Position numbers and translations under genes: made by a program
Notes under the pieces: generated by a model
What the model saw: only the letters and a program-made list of their open reading frames with translations
Databases searched by the model: none
Told to the model about the DNA's origin: nothing
Part shown: positions 1 through 10,338 of the stretch, one piece after another
Position numbering within the stretch: the stretch's first letter is position 1
Layout: every line of letters starts with the position of its first letter
Source: Panonychus citri
Taxonomy: Eukaryota > Arthropoda > Arachnida > Trombidiformes > Tetranychidae
Direction: 5' to 3'
DNA length: 64,000 bases
Assembly (NCBI RefSeq): GCF_014898815.1
Contig: NW_026515416.1
Span: 1,860,001-1,924,000 of the forward strand

Positions 1-757
1 CATTATTTAGACTTACACGTTTTCTTTGACTGTTTCATACCATTAATGATGTAATTATCTAATCATTTGCTTCTCAATTATACCCTAATTTTCATGAACA
101 ATTAATTTTCAAGGGGAAAGTACAATAACTATAATTAATTAATTATGTAATTGTTTCGATGAAACAGAATCTCAGATGAATAAATTTTGCAACTGAATCA
201 ATAATTTAAACACAAATGTAACAAAGTTAATCTGAGATCATTTCAAATCATCACAACCTAATTAATAACAATTAACATCTAATAAAAAATTATTTATCAA
301 CCGAATAACTTTAATTAACTAATTGTCGTTCGATTACAATCAACTGATTTTGCTTCTGTAATCTCGTGATTCTCATGTGTTGACATAAGAAAAGTTTTCG
401 TGTTTAAATTGTTGTCAAATTGTTTTCTTTTTTTCACTTTAAAGTAACGAGATTGACCAGAAACTGGAACACTAGTTGAGGACATAATTACCAATCCATT
501 TCATAAACATGGACAATAATATAACTGTAAAAGTTTTTTTCCATGATTAATTAACTAGTGATTGTATTCACAAATTCGCATCCGATTTTAGTCCATCTTT
601 CATTCACTCAATCATCGACTCCATTAAAGAGCTTGATCAAAATTGAAAGTAAAATAAACTCTTAATGAAAAGACAAAATATTTTAAATTGGTTCCATTTC
701 TTTACAAACTAAAAGTTCGATTCAAATAAATCTCAATAGCGATTTTGCAAAAAGAGG
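1..757. other. AT-rich noncoding stretch
   Basis: No reading frame, RNA gene or repeat could be supported here. It lies just beyond the 3' end of the first atlastin-like gene and may hold its 3' UTR and polyadenylation signal. Short AATTAATTA-type runs are the only visible texture. Confidence 0.5.
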
Positions 758-2155
758 TCATATAGTTTTGATAAAATAGAGTTTCGCACATGTAGCGGCC
801 CCAGCGAGACCCATTCCGAGTAAAACGCCCCACTTTATGTGGAATAGAGACATTTTCGAGGCTTCTTTTAGACTTGATCGCGGCAGTTGAGGAAAAATTT
901 CGCGGGTGTGCGCGAAGAACTGGACCAGCTCCAATTTTGCAATGTCGATTTCATCTTGCTCATCGTCGATTAATTCTGTTTTTTCATCAAACAATTCAAG
1001 AGCTGCCGTTTCAGCGGCATCGAAATGTTCTTTTTGGAGAGCTTTTTGTTCAGATTGTTCAAAACATTGAAGTTGCTCCAAATAATGATGTCTGGCTAGT
1101 AAATGAGCATTATTGATTATGGAAATGTTACTGGTCAATCCATATTCCTCAATATCAATTGATTTGATTGCTGAATGAAAGTAAAAGAAGAGTTAATCAT
1201 CAGAGACAAGAAATTTTGTAAATGAATTAAATTTACATGTAAGTTGTTCGGTCGCTTCTTTAAAGAGATTCAAGATCCTCCAACATTCAATTTCCTTTCC
1301 TCCATATAATTTGGTGACAATTCTATCGGGTGACAAAATAGATGGCACTAACTCTCTGAGAGCTTGGACAAATCCAGGTTTCAATTTACTTATTTCTCCA
1401 TTGAAATCGAGATCTTCAGCTTTGTCTCCCAGTGAAGGTAACAAACAACAACCAATGTCCGAATAACAGTTCTCCAATTTGGCCCATGGAGAACAGAATT
1501 TATCTTTCTGATTTTCTTTCTTGTATTCCAGGAAATCATATCCTCCTTTGAGTCCAAATTCAAATTCCTTACGATTAGACCAATCTCGGATCATGAACAA
1601 CAATCGCTGGAAGGCTTTGACTCCAGTTTCGTTTGCCACTCTATCAGCATAATCACTAAATTTGGATAAAATTGTAATATCATTTGATTGAATGGTTCCC
1701 TTCTGATTATAGATTTGAATCGATGAAATAATCGTTGCAATTGTAAAAAATTGACTAACTGTATCGTGGTTTGTGTGATCATCATAAAAACCCTGAGTGT
1801 CCATTAAAATAACAACAATTTTTGAACCATCTTTTCGAGTCAATACAAAAGGTTTAGGCCATAAAACGATCCCGACAGTATCTCTCTCAACGCCATCTCT
1901 CCATGAGAAACCTCTTAATGGTTCATCCAGATCACCAATCCAATCTTCTTGGTCGTGTCGTTGTAAATATCGAAGGAAAAAGTTCAATAGAAAAGATTTT
2001 CCTTTTCTCGCATCACCGACAATGGAAACAATAGCAACAGGCAGATTACTTATACCATCTTCCCATGATAATAACATCTCGTAGTAGCCTTTCTCATCGA
2101 AGACAAATTCATTTGATTGCGAATCAAAATAAATAACTTTCAGAGGTTCGATCAT
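758..2155 (-). CDS. Atlastin-like GB1/RHD3-type GTPase, copy A (two exons)
   Basis: Exon 1 is 2155-1237 and exon 2 is 1170-758; the 66 bp intron has GT-AG ends and joins the frames, giving about 443 residues. The G domain shows the P-loop GDARKGKS (residues 47-54), a switch-I-like FSWRDG..DTVG segment (83-95), DTQG (119-122) and the atlastin/GBP-type RDW guanine-specificity motif (190-192). Exon 2 encodes a mostly helical region and a hydrophobic C-terminal segment (GVLLGMGLAGAATCAKLYF), probably a single tail anchor. Atlastins are ER membrane GTPases that tether and fuse tubules; they are usually longer (about 550 residues) with a two-pass membrane hairpin, so this is a shortened relative. 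The family call is strong; an ER-fusion role is inference. Start chosen at the ATG matching paralogue B. Confidence 0.85.
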
Positions 2156-2995
2156 TATAATTCTACAGGAACAAAGGTCACAGTTGGAAAATCGGTAAAA
2201 AAATAGAAACTAAAACGGAGAAAAGTCCAATCGGTCTTTCAAAAAGGTAACAACATCGTTACTCTTGAGATTTTGTTTTGAATCAAAACTTTTGATCCGA
2301 AAAATTGATCGATCACATCGATTTCTGATGAAGAAAATTGATCGATCTCGACTTTCAAAAAAAATCGATCGCCCGTGGAAAATTTCAAAGTCGAAAATAG
2401 ATAATGGATAGAATATTGATAAATTTGATCAGAGAAATAAACGTGAAAATTTCCAGTCTCGAAATGAACTGATTGAAAAAGATTAATAATTGAAACTAAT
2501 CAATTTAATTGTTTGTTTGAATAAGTTTAGGTTTCATTGTTGAAGGGCTAAAAAAAGGCTCGGAGTGCCTAATAAAATTAAACTGCTACACAATTGAATA
2601 CTTTGTTCAATTGTTTCAATCGTCAGAACATTTGATTATCATTTGCTAGTCATTAATGTTTACAATTAACTTTAGATGTAATGCAAACGTATGAGCTTTG
2701 TCGAGTGACAATTTATCGTCTTTTGTCAGAATTGGTCAAATAGATTCTGCTCCTAATGAGGAGATTGACAATTTAACTTATATTTTGACTCGAAAGTTTT
2801 CATTATGAAAGATTTGATGTATCTCCTTTATGGATTGTTTTTGATCCATCGAGTGTTTATTTATAAAACTCCCCGAAAAGCTCCGATTGAAAGTGTTATC
2901 AAAATTTAATCAGTTTCTGTAAAATTTCCCAAGGGGAGTATTTATATCGAGTCATTTATCTCTCTGGCTTTCAAATGAGTGTTAGTTTTAAAAAC
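2156..2995. other. Intergenic spacer between atlastin-like genes A and B
   Basis: The first 80 or so bases upstream of gene A resemble the region upstream of gene B (shared ACAAAGGTCACA and AAAAGTC.AATCGGT strings), suggesting a duplicated promoter. The half nearest gene B, from about 2690, matches the 3' flank of the inverted copy near 19790-19895. No gene is seen. Confidence 0.5.
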
Positions 2996-4333
2996 TCATA
3001 GTCTCTTTAGCAAGATCAGTTTCCCTACAGTAAAGGCGATTGTGGCTACGACTCCGCTCACTTTGAGCCAATCGATATTTCTTGGCCTACTGGTGGAAGC
3101 TTCGTTCTTTTTGATGGCCTCATCTCGAATACGTTCACAGTAAACAATTAACTCCGCGCGTTTAGAAGACACGTGATCATCATAAATTAAATCTGTTCTG
3201 TTGTCATACATTTGAATAGCCAGTATCAGTGCAAGATCAAACGTTTTACCAGGAAATAAGGCATGGAAAAATGTTTTGGAATCATCAAAAGCCTCAATGA
3301 TGATGGGGCCGTTTTTTATAAATTGCGATTTCTTAGATTCCATAACTAAAGAAAAGAAAAGAAGAGAGATATAAAAATAAGACTGAATCAAAGGTAGAAA
3401 ATTACCTTTATTTTTTGCCAATTTCTTGAAGATCTTTAAGACTTGCCAACATTGAGCTTCCTCTCCTCCAATTGATTTAGTGACAATTGTGTCTGGTGCT
3501 AATAGTGATGGAACTAATTCTCTGAGAGCTTTGACAAATTCAGGTTTCAATTTACTTATTTCTCCATTGAAATCGAGATCTTCAGCTTTGTCTCCAAGCG
3601 AAGGTAACAAACAACAATCAATGTCCAAATAACACTTCTCCAATTTGGCCCATAGAGAACAGAATTTATCTTTCTGACTTTCTTTCTTGTATTCCAAGAA
3701 ATCATATCCTCCTTTGAGTCCAAATTCAAATTCCTTACGATTAGACCAATCTCGGATCACGAACAACAATTGCTGAAAGGCCTCAATTCCATTTTCTATT
3801 TTGGCTTCACCAGCATAAACTTTAGCATATTCACTGAATTCGGATAAATTTATTAAATCATTTGATTGGATGTTTCCATTGAGATTATAGATTAGAATCG
3901 ATGAACTAATCGTTGAAATGGTGAAAAATTCGCGGACTGTATCGTGCTTTGTGTGATCATCATAAAAACCCTGAGTGTCCATTAAAATAACAACAATTTT
4001 TGAACCATCTTTTCGAGTCAATACAAAAGGTTTAGGCCATAAAACGATCCCAACAGTATCTCTCTCAACGCCATCTCTCCATGAGAAACCTCTTAATGGT
4101 TCATCCAGATCACCAATCCAATCTTCTTGGTCGTGTCGTTGTAAATATCGAAGGAAAAAGTTCAATAGAAAAGATTTTCCTTTTCTCGCATCACCGACAA
4201 TGGAAACAATAGCAACAGGTAAATCTCTTAGCTCTACATCGAATGATGATAACCACTGAGAGTAAAGTTTCTCATCGAAAACAAATGTATTCCATAGCGA
4301 ATTAAAACAAAATACTTTCAAAGGTTTGTTCAT
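2996..4333 (-). CDS. Atlastin-like GB1/RHD3-type GTPase, copy B (two exons)
   Basis: Exon 1 is 4333-3406 and exon 2 is 3345-2996. The 60 bp intron (GTAATTTT...CTTTAG) is a multiple of three without a stop, so retention would also stay open; spliced, the protein is about 425 residues. The G domain is nearly the same as in copy A: GDARKGKS, FSWRDG, DTQG and RDW, plus the atlastin-like end of the G domain (CCLLPSLG...PEFVKALRELVPSLL). Exon 2 is unrelated in sequence to exon 2 of copy A: about 116 residues, charged, ending in a hydrophobic helix (VSGVVATIAFTVGKLILL) and a short basic tail. It is probably a membrane-anchored GTPase. It lies head to head with EEF1AKMT1 copy 1, 303 bp away. Confidence 0.85.
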   Translation of the reverse strand: MNKPLKVFCFNSLWNTFVFDEKLYSQWLSSFDVELRDLPVAIVSIVGDARKGKSFLLNFFLRYLQRHDQEDWIGDLDEPLRGFSWRDGVERDTVGIVLWPKPFVLTRKDGSKIVVILMDTQGFYDDHTKHDTVREFFTISTISSSILIYNLNGNIQSNDLINLSEFSEYAKVYAGEAKIENGIEAFQQLLFVIRDWSNRKEFEFGLKGGYDFLEYKKESQKDKFCSLWAKLEKCYLDIDCCLLPSLGDKAEDLDFNGEISKLKPEFVKALRELVPSLLAPDTIVTKSIGGEEAQCWQVLKIFKKLAKNKGNFLPLIQSYFYISLLFFSLVMESKKSQFIKNGPIIIEAFDDSKTFFHALFPGKTFDLALILAIQMYDNRTDLIYDDHVSSKRAELIVYCERIRDEAIKKNEASTSRPRNIDWLKVSGVVATIAFTVGKLILLKRL

Positions 4334-4636
4334 CTTAATTCAATAGGTACAAAGGTCACAATTTGTAAAACAAGATTCAAAAATTAAAAAATTTTTAATT
4401 TAAAAATCAAAACAAAAAACTTTTCCAAAAAAGTCTAATCGGTTTTTCACTCAAGTGAATTAATAGTTGAGCGCAATTTTCAATATTCACAAGAAAATCA
4501 ACTAATCAATGAGATTGAATTTCGAGCCAAGAAAATCACTTTGGTAACAATTAAAATCTTGTCTCTTTCCAATTCTAAACTTTACAATCTAAACATTGTT
4601 GCAAATTGTGATTTCCAATTGTTGTTTGTAAACAAA
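4334..4636. promoter_or_regulatory. Bidirectional intergenic promoter (left copy)
   Basis: A 303 bp gap separates the start codons of atlastin-like gene B (leftward) and EEF1AKMT1 copy 1 (rightward). The same arrangement, with strongly similar sequence, recurs inverted at 18093-18377. Shared strings include CTCAAGTGAATTAATAGTTG and GATTGAATTTCGAGCCAAG. No clear TATA box was identified; promoter function is inferred from the gene layout. Confidence 0.5.
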
Positions 4637-5356
4637 ATGTCGAATCTCGAAGATGATGATGATCCTCCTCATCTTTCGGCTGAATCGTTGGCAGCATTGA
4701 ATGAATTCTCTTGGAACAGAAAACAATCAACAAGATGATTCAAAGAGCTCTGAAGATTGGGTGAGTTAGAACTTTGTATTAATAATCATTTGATTTACAA
4801 TTTGTTTCTTATTCTAATTCTAATTGTGATTCTAATTCTTTTCTCTCCATTGAAGGAATTGAGTCAATTCTGGTACGATGAAGAAACGACTCAATTCTTG
4901 GCCGATTCTCTCATTAAAACGATCAATGGAAATGGAGTAATCGGTTGCATCTCATGTCCAACTGTTTACATTAAATTACTTTCCATGATTAAGGAAAATG
5001 ACAAATATTCTGATGTTCAAGTTTATCTTCTTGAATTTGATCAACGATTCGCTCGGCTAGGACCTAATTTCGTGTTCTATGATTATCGCGATCCTTTGGC
5101 CGTAAAAGAAGTTTTGTCCAGTTCATTTTTCGATATTATTGTTTGTGATCCTCCATTTCTATCGGAAGAATGTCTCACCAAAGTCACCGAGACGATTAAT
5201 TATCTGAAAAAGGAGAAAATTATTCTCAACACTGGAGCGATTCAAAGTAATTTGGTCGACAAATTGTTACAATTAAAACCAAGCTCAACTTTCATTCCAA
5301 GACACAAAAACAATCTCGCCAATCAATTTGCTTGTTTCTCTAATTTCCCAATTTAA
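4637..5356 (+). pseudogene. EEF1AKMT1: EEF1A lysine methyltransferase 1 (N6AMT2 family), copy 1, exon 1 frameshifted
   Basis: Exon 1 is 4637-4760 and exon 2 is 4856-5356, with a GTGAGT...TTGAAG intron. The family consists of seven-beta-strand methyltransferases that modify a lysine of elongation factor 1A. Recognition rests on the N-terminus MSNLEDDDDPPHLSAESLAA, LSQFWY just after the intron, DPPFLSEEC (the D/N-PP-Y/F signature) and the C-terminal FIPRHKNNLANQFACF. Exon 2 is fully open. Exon 1 lacks five bases relative to copy 2 (one T after GAATT, one A in an A-run, three near GAGC), so the frame breaks after NEF. It is either a recent pseudogene or a gene with homopolymer sequencing errors; copy 2 has different lesions. 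Confidence 0.85.
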
Positions 5357-6124
5357 CCATCAAAGAAAATAAATCAACAATTAAAAGATGATCAAAGAAA
5401 ATTTTATCAGCATTAACAGTCTGAATTTCATATTCATCCATTTCTTAGAAACTTTAACCAACATTCACATTCATGTATTCATTGATTGTTCAGTTTATGC
5501 ATTGGAAATGATCAATTAAAGGAATCAAAATTTCTGAAGGAAATTTAAACATCTACATAATTGTCAATCAAAAATCTCTATTCAATTGAAGTTATTTAAT
5601 TGTTCCCTTTCAATTCCCAATTGTTAGCAACAATTTGTTACTGTATGAGTAAATGAATTTATTGTTGAAAACTCAGTAAATCAAGCAAGAAATTTATCCA
5701 TTAGAGTGACCATGATAATCAATTGATTTTTAATGATGAAAATGATTTATCATCGTCAAGAACAACAATTATTAGATAATCACCTGAATGGTTTAATTGT
5801 CGAAAGGGTTTTTTTCTCACTGATAAGCGTTGTAATTTACGAAGCAATTAATTTAATTTCTGTTATTGTGATTTTGGTGATCAGATTTTCTTTGAGTATT
5901 TTTAATGATTAAACTTGAAACAATTGTGATGATTTTTCTTATGGCGCGATGAGTTTATTAGCACTTTTGGGCGATTTAGTTAAGTGTCTATGTGACTTTG
6001 ATATGTTGTACATTTTACATGATAAGATAGATGATTAACTAATATAAATGAAACAATTGAGATGTTTAATTTTTGATACACGAGGAAGAGAAGGGGAAAA
6101 ATAATATGGCTAATTGATTAGTGA
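5357..6124. other. AT-rich intergenic stretch
   Basis: The first 37 bases are shared with the inverted copy; after about 5393 the similarity stops. No gene or repeat is recognised in the rest. Confidence 0.5.
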
Positions 6125-6957
6125 TCACTTTCTTATTAGATGGTCGGAGAAATTTTTTCTTTCCGCTAAAAGAGCTCTGATTATGGAGCTTCGATTGTTG
6201 CTGTTATTGGTTTCATCGGTCGTGATTAGATTGGCGTTATTTTCCTGTGAACTGCAATTAGAATTGGAACCTGAGGCGGAGGTGAACAGATTCAGTGACG
6301 ATGATCGATTGCTCGTAACTGTATTAGCGAGTTGACTTGAGTTTCTTTCCGATGACTTTAGTCTGTACAGTTCACCTTCCAGTTCAGCGACGGTTCTTTG
6401 TGAGGCTTTGAGTGAATTGTCAAGAAGATTAATCAATTCCCTTTGTTCCTTAATCGTTAATCTTTGAGCTTCCAGTTCATTTTTCTGAAGATCTCTTTCT
6501 GCTTTTAGGTTATTATTCTCTTCTCTCAGAATTCCAATGTCTATTTCCAATTTGAGACGCATGTTTTCTCAATTTTCCATTCTAGTGAAAGACATAGTCA
6601 ACTCTTCATGGGCCGCATGAACTTTTTGCAATTCCAATTCAAGCTGATGGAAGATTCGTATGGATAGAGTTTGTTTTCCATGATGGTGGAGATGAAGATC
6701 ACAAGTGAGAGAAAAAAAAAGAAGAGGGAAAGAGAGAAGAAAAGAAAATGTTATAGATGATTGACACTGAAAGAGAAAAGAGAAAAACTCACTTTTTGTA
6801 ATTTGCTTGTTCTCAATGAACAATTGTCTAAACAAGGAACATCTTTATTGTCCATCCTTTGGTTCTCGAAGTAACTGTAATATCGCTTCAACATTTCGTA
6901 CTTTTGTACCTCCGCCATTCTCATATCGGTCCCCATGCAGTTCAAATTGTCGGACAT
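6125..6957 (-). CDS. Coiled-coil protein with an in-frame TGA (family not recognised)
   Basis: Exon 1 is about 6957-6793 and exon 2 is 6643-6125; the intron has GTGAGT and TTCCATCAG ends and keeps phase 0. Residues from LQK|LELELQ onward form a long heptad-rich coiled coil (LELELQKVHAAHEEL, then IGILREENNNLKAERDLQKN). A Ser/Asn-rich tail with basic RK ends follows. One TGA at 6571-6569 interrupts exon 2; the frame continues at once in the same register, so a single substitution, sequence error or unrecognised splice would explain it. The upstream start (ATG 6957) is uncertain and further 5' exons may exist. A structural or scaffold role is only inferred from the coiled coil. Confidence 0.5.
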
Positions 6958-7768
6958 TAAAGGTAAATATCAATTCGTTTAAAACAACAACAAAAACAAG
7001 AGAGAAAAAAATAAACAACAAATTTTTGTATCGATACTTTTACCGATACTTGATCACTTTTTGTGTTGATATTTCTTTGCGTATTGTCGGCATTTTGTTG
7101 GAGCGAAAAATATTCACAAAGAGAAATAATTTAACGATTGATGTGACAAATACCGAAATTTTCGTATGTTTAACAAAATGATTTTTTTCGATTTTCATGG
7201 AAAAATTCCAACTTATTTCGATATCAATTCTAGAAAATAGTATTTTTATCTTAGTTCTCGATACGATTCTATGGATCCATAAACTATTCGCCAAACTTTT
7301 GTAACTGACACTTCGATATACAGTCGAAAGAAAAAATTGATATTCTTCAAGTGAAATTACTACTGTACTTAATTCAATCGATGACCAAACCATTTAGCGA
7401 ATGCACCTAATTGCTTACTCGCTTATAACATTGAACTGGAGCTCAATGTATTAGTGTAGATGAGACTCAGGTCCTTCTTGTTTAAATTTGTTCACTTTTG
7501 AAACTGATCTAAATTATGAATTTAGCTTAATTGTACGATCGAAATCGAAAATAATCGATTAGTCCCGAGAATAAATCATTAACTATTAGAAAGAGTCGAA
7601 CTTATAAAGTATCTATTTTGAAATCTTTAGATTAAATTCAAAAATTCAATGGTTCATAATCGTTAATATTCATTAATTGGAAAATAAATTTGGTAAACTA
7701 ATCAGAAAATCCAAAATCAGTTCATCATTTGGCTGGAAAATTGTTCGTGATTATTTCATCAAATTTGG
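6958..7768. other. Intergenic stretch
   Basis: It lies between the coiled-coil gene and the 3' end of PLPBP. Reading frames on both strands reach about 120 codons, but they overlap each other, lack homology and have no splice context, so they are treated as chance. Confidence 0.45.
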
Positions 7769-9061
7769 TTACTTTTTGTACTCTCGTCGCCCAAAAATCG
7801 TACTTCCGACTCGCACATTACTACTTCCCATTAGAATCTAAGAATAAAAATTATAAGAACAATTGATTAGAAAATTTTCTCGATGAGTAATTAAAAATTG
7901 GCCTAAGTAATAACAACGAACCGCAGTCTCGAAATCAGATGACATTCCCATTGATAACTCAAATTCATCAGGATCGTAGTCAAATTTACTGCAAACTTCA
8001 TGTTTACATTTAACTAATTGTTCAAAATCGGGATTAAGATCATCACTTTGACTATTATCGTAAGAGCCAATAGTCATAAGACCAACCAACTCGAGTGATT
8101 GACAATTAGTACGTATATGATTAACCAAATCAACAACCTTTTCAGGCTCCACTCCACCTTTATCTAGTTAGCAAATTAAACATCCAAATGATGAAATAAA
8201 AGTTGATTAAGTGTCCATTTTATGCCATATGAATAATGGTCATCTCGACATTATTAATAGGACTCACTTTCCTCTCCGCTTGTATTAACTTGGACCATAA
8301 TTTTCACTCTTTTGCCAGGAAAGTTGCGTTTCAATGAGGAATTGGCAAGATCAGCAATCAATTGACTATCAATTGTCTCCCAAATACTCAAGTTTTTTGA
8401 TCCTAATTAGAAAGAAAAACAAACAAAATTAAATATCTGTCAACAATTAACAACATTTCAATCTAATTACCAAGTAATTTGTTAATCTGCTTCTTCTGTA
8501 CTCTCCCAATGAAGTGCCATTGAATATCTGGACATTTATTCAACAACTTGAAATATCCTCATAATATTAGAGTCATTTACTAATCACAAAGTTGACAATT
8601 AACTTACCTCTTGATCATGACTTTTCTCAGAAAGTTCATTAACCTGATTTCAAAAAGAAAACAATGATTTAATTGCAGCAAACAATCAAAATAAATCAAA
8701 TGATAGTAAAGACACTTACATAATTTTCACCGAAATGTCTTTGTCCATAACCATAAGCGTCGATAATTAATTGTTTTGGTTTTGTTTTACTCACAGCGAC
8801 TAATCTTACATTGATTTTACGAAGATTCTTTAAGAAAAGAAACAATTAAAACCATGAAAATAATCAATCAATGAGAATTTACAAATGTCAACAAAAAACA
8901 TATGATGAAAGGAAAATAGGTGAAGATAATCAAAGAGGAGAAATAAAATTGATTCTGATTAATATACTTACCTCTGGCCTTTTATCACAAGCTTGTTTGA
9001 TCCTATTGAGAACTTGGGCTAATGAAGAAGCGACAGTTAATTCACTCATATTTCTAATCAT
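7769..9061 (-). CDS. PLPBP: Pyridoxal phosphate homeostasis protein (YggS/PROSC family)
   Basis: Seven exons with GT-AG introns join into 251 residues: 9061-8972, 8827-8720, 8643-8608, 8546-8471, 8402-8268, 8163-7922 and 7837-7769. The last exon lies in the other frame and ends at TAA 7769. The protein binds PLP in a single alanine-racemase-like TIM barrel and buffers free PLP. Seen motifs: LVAVSKTKP with the PLP lysine (about K44), FGENY, PDIQWHFIG, VQVNTSGEE, GLMTIGS, LSMGMSSDFE and the C-terminal GSSNVRVGSTIFGRREY. Length is slightly below the vertebrate protein. ATG 9061 gives a short N-terminal extension; ATG 9049 is an in-frame alternative. All exons are open with no frameshift, so this is probably a functional single-copy gene. 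Confidence 0.93.
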
Positions 9062-10338
9062 TTGATTATCGAATCACAAAAGCACAATTAAGAAAAAGAA
9101 AACAAAATTCAAACAAAAACAACGAGAAAATGAAGTAAACAGTCAAGTCTTTTTCCTCCACAAGGACTCGAGGGGATTTTCACCTTAACTAGATTGTGGG
9201 ATTGAGGAAATTAATCAGAGACGATGAAGATGATTAAGGAATTAAGGAATTAAGAGATTTAAGTTAGTTGTAAATAGAGAGATGGGCTTGTTTTTTAATT
9301 ATTCTTATTAATAATTATTGTTAATAGAATTACAATCAAGTGTTTTGATCATCTTGTGGGTTTAAAGGTTCGATAGCCATGGTTAGTTTATGGTCGATTA
9401 AATCAGATTCAAGTTGGATTCACTTTTCTCCACGGGGCTTAATTGTAGGAAAATAGTAGAACAAAAAAGAAGATTATTATTTAATTGTAACATTTACTTA
9501 ATAGTTATTAATAATTAACATGTTTGATCTTCTTTCCAATTTACAATTAACATTAAATTCTCAATGTTACAGAAACAAATTGCTTTTACACATGGAAATT
9601 ATTCAATTGTTCTTAATTGGTTATGTTTCAATTATAATGAAAACATAAATCAAATCGATGGTTGAATGATAATTAATCTTCAACAAAGATTTAGTTATTT
9701 TATCAATGGTCTAAATGGTGAAGATGATGATTAAGAGAATTTATGGAAAAGATGATTAATATTTAAGATTTTGTGACAGTAAAAACAATTAAATATCGAC
9801 ATTGATCTTGACTTTTTCTCTCTCTTTCTCTCTTTTAAATAAAATATTTCTTAGATGATTAACAAAATACTAATTAAAAATTTTGGAATCACAATAAGAA
9901 ATCTAAGAGCTTTTTAGACAACGGAAAAAGGAGTAAATGTAATTAGAGTGGAGCGGATTGGCGATACAAAGGGAACGAAAATGATTAGCAAATTTTCACA
10001 ATAATCTCTAATTGTCAAATGGGAAGATGATTTTCCTTTTCTGGTTAACAATTAGTTGAATCAACTAAAATTATTGTATTATCAAATCTGAGTAATCTTT
10101 TTCTCTTCGCTGGATTGGTTAATTATTAAATCATCTAATCATTTTTTTTTCTTCATTGGTATAGCATCAAATTGCTGTGATTTGTTATCGTTTGTTAACA
10201 TTACAATTTATCAGTTGTTCAATAATATTTAATTATTGATGGTACTGAAGTTTACTGAACTGGATTTATTCATATTTATGTTTTCCCATACGAAATATCT
10301 AACTGATCTTTCTCTCCAAAAATTAAATGAAGTTATAA
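9062..10338. other. Intergenic stretch between PLPBP and the TUT gene
   Basis: The start presumably carries the PLPBP promoter and 5' UTR; the end carries the 3' UTR of the TUT gene. The rest is AT-rich with no supported gene. Confidence 0.5.

Larger units (their letters stand above)
2685..5393. repeat. Inverted segmental duplication, left arm
   Basis: This arm (3' flank, atlastin-like gene B, shared promoter, EEF1AKMT1) matches 17335-19895 in reverse complement. Identity is near-complete over EEF1AKMT1 and its intron. It is clear over exon 1 of the GTPase and patchy elsewhere; GTPase exon 2 differs. The right boundary is sharp, at the shared AAAAGATGATC around 5393/17335. The outer boundary near 2685/19895 is approximate. 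Confidence 0.8.

Noticed and set aside
1797..2084. 95-codon plus frame, repeated at 3975-4259
   Set aside because: Antisense shadow of the conserved atlastin-like G domain; identical in both places only because the genes are.
6807..7393. Overlapping 117-124 codon frames on both strands upstream of the coiled-coil gene
   Set aside because: They overlap each other and the coiled-coil exon, lack homology and show no coding character; chance frames.
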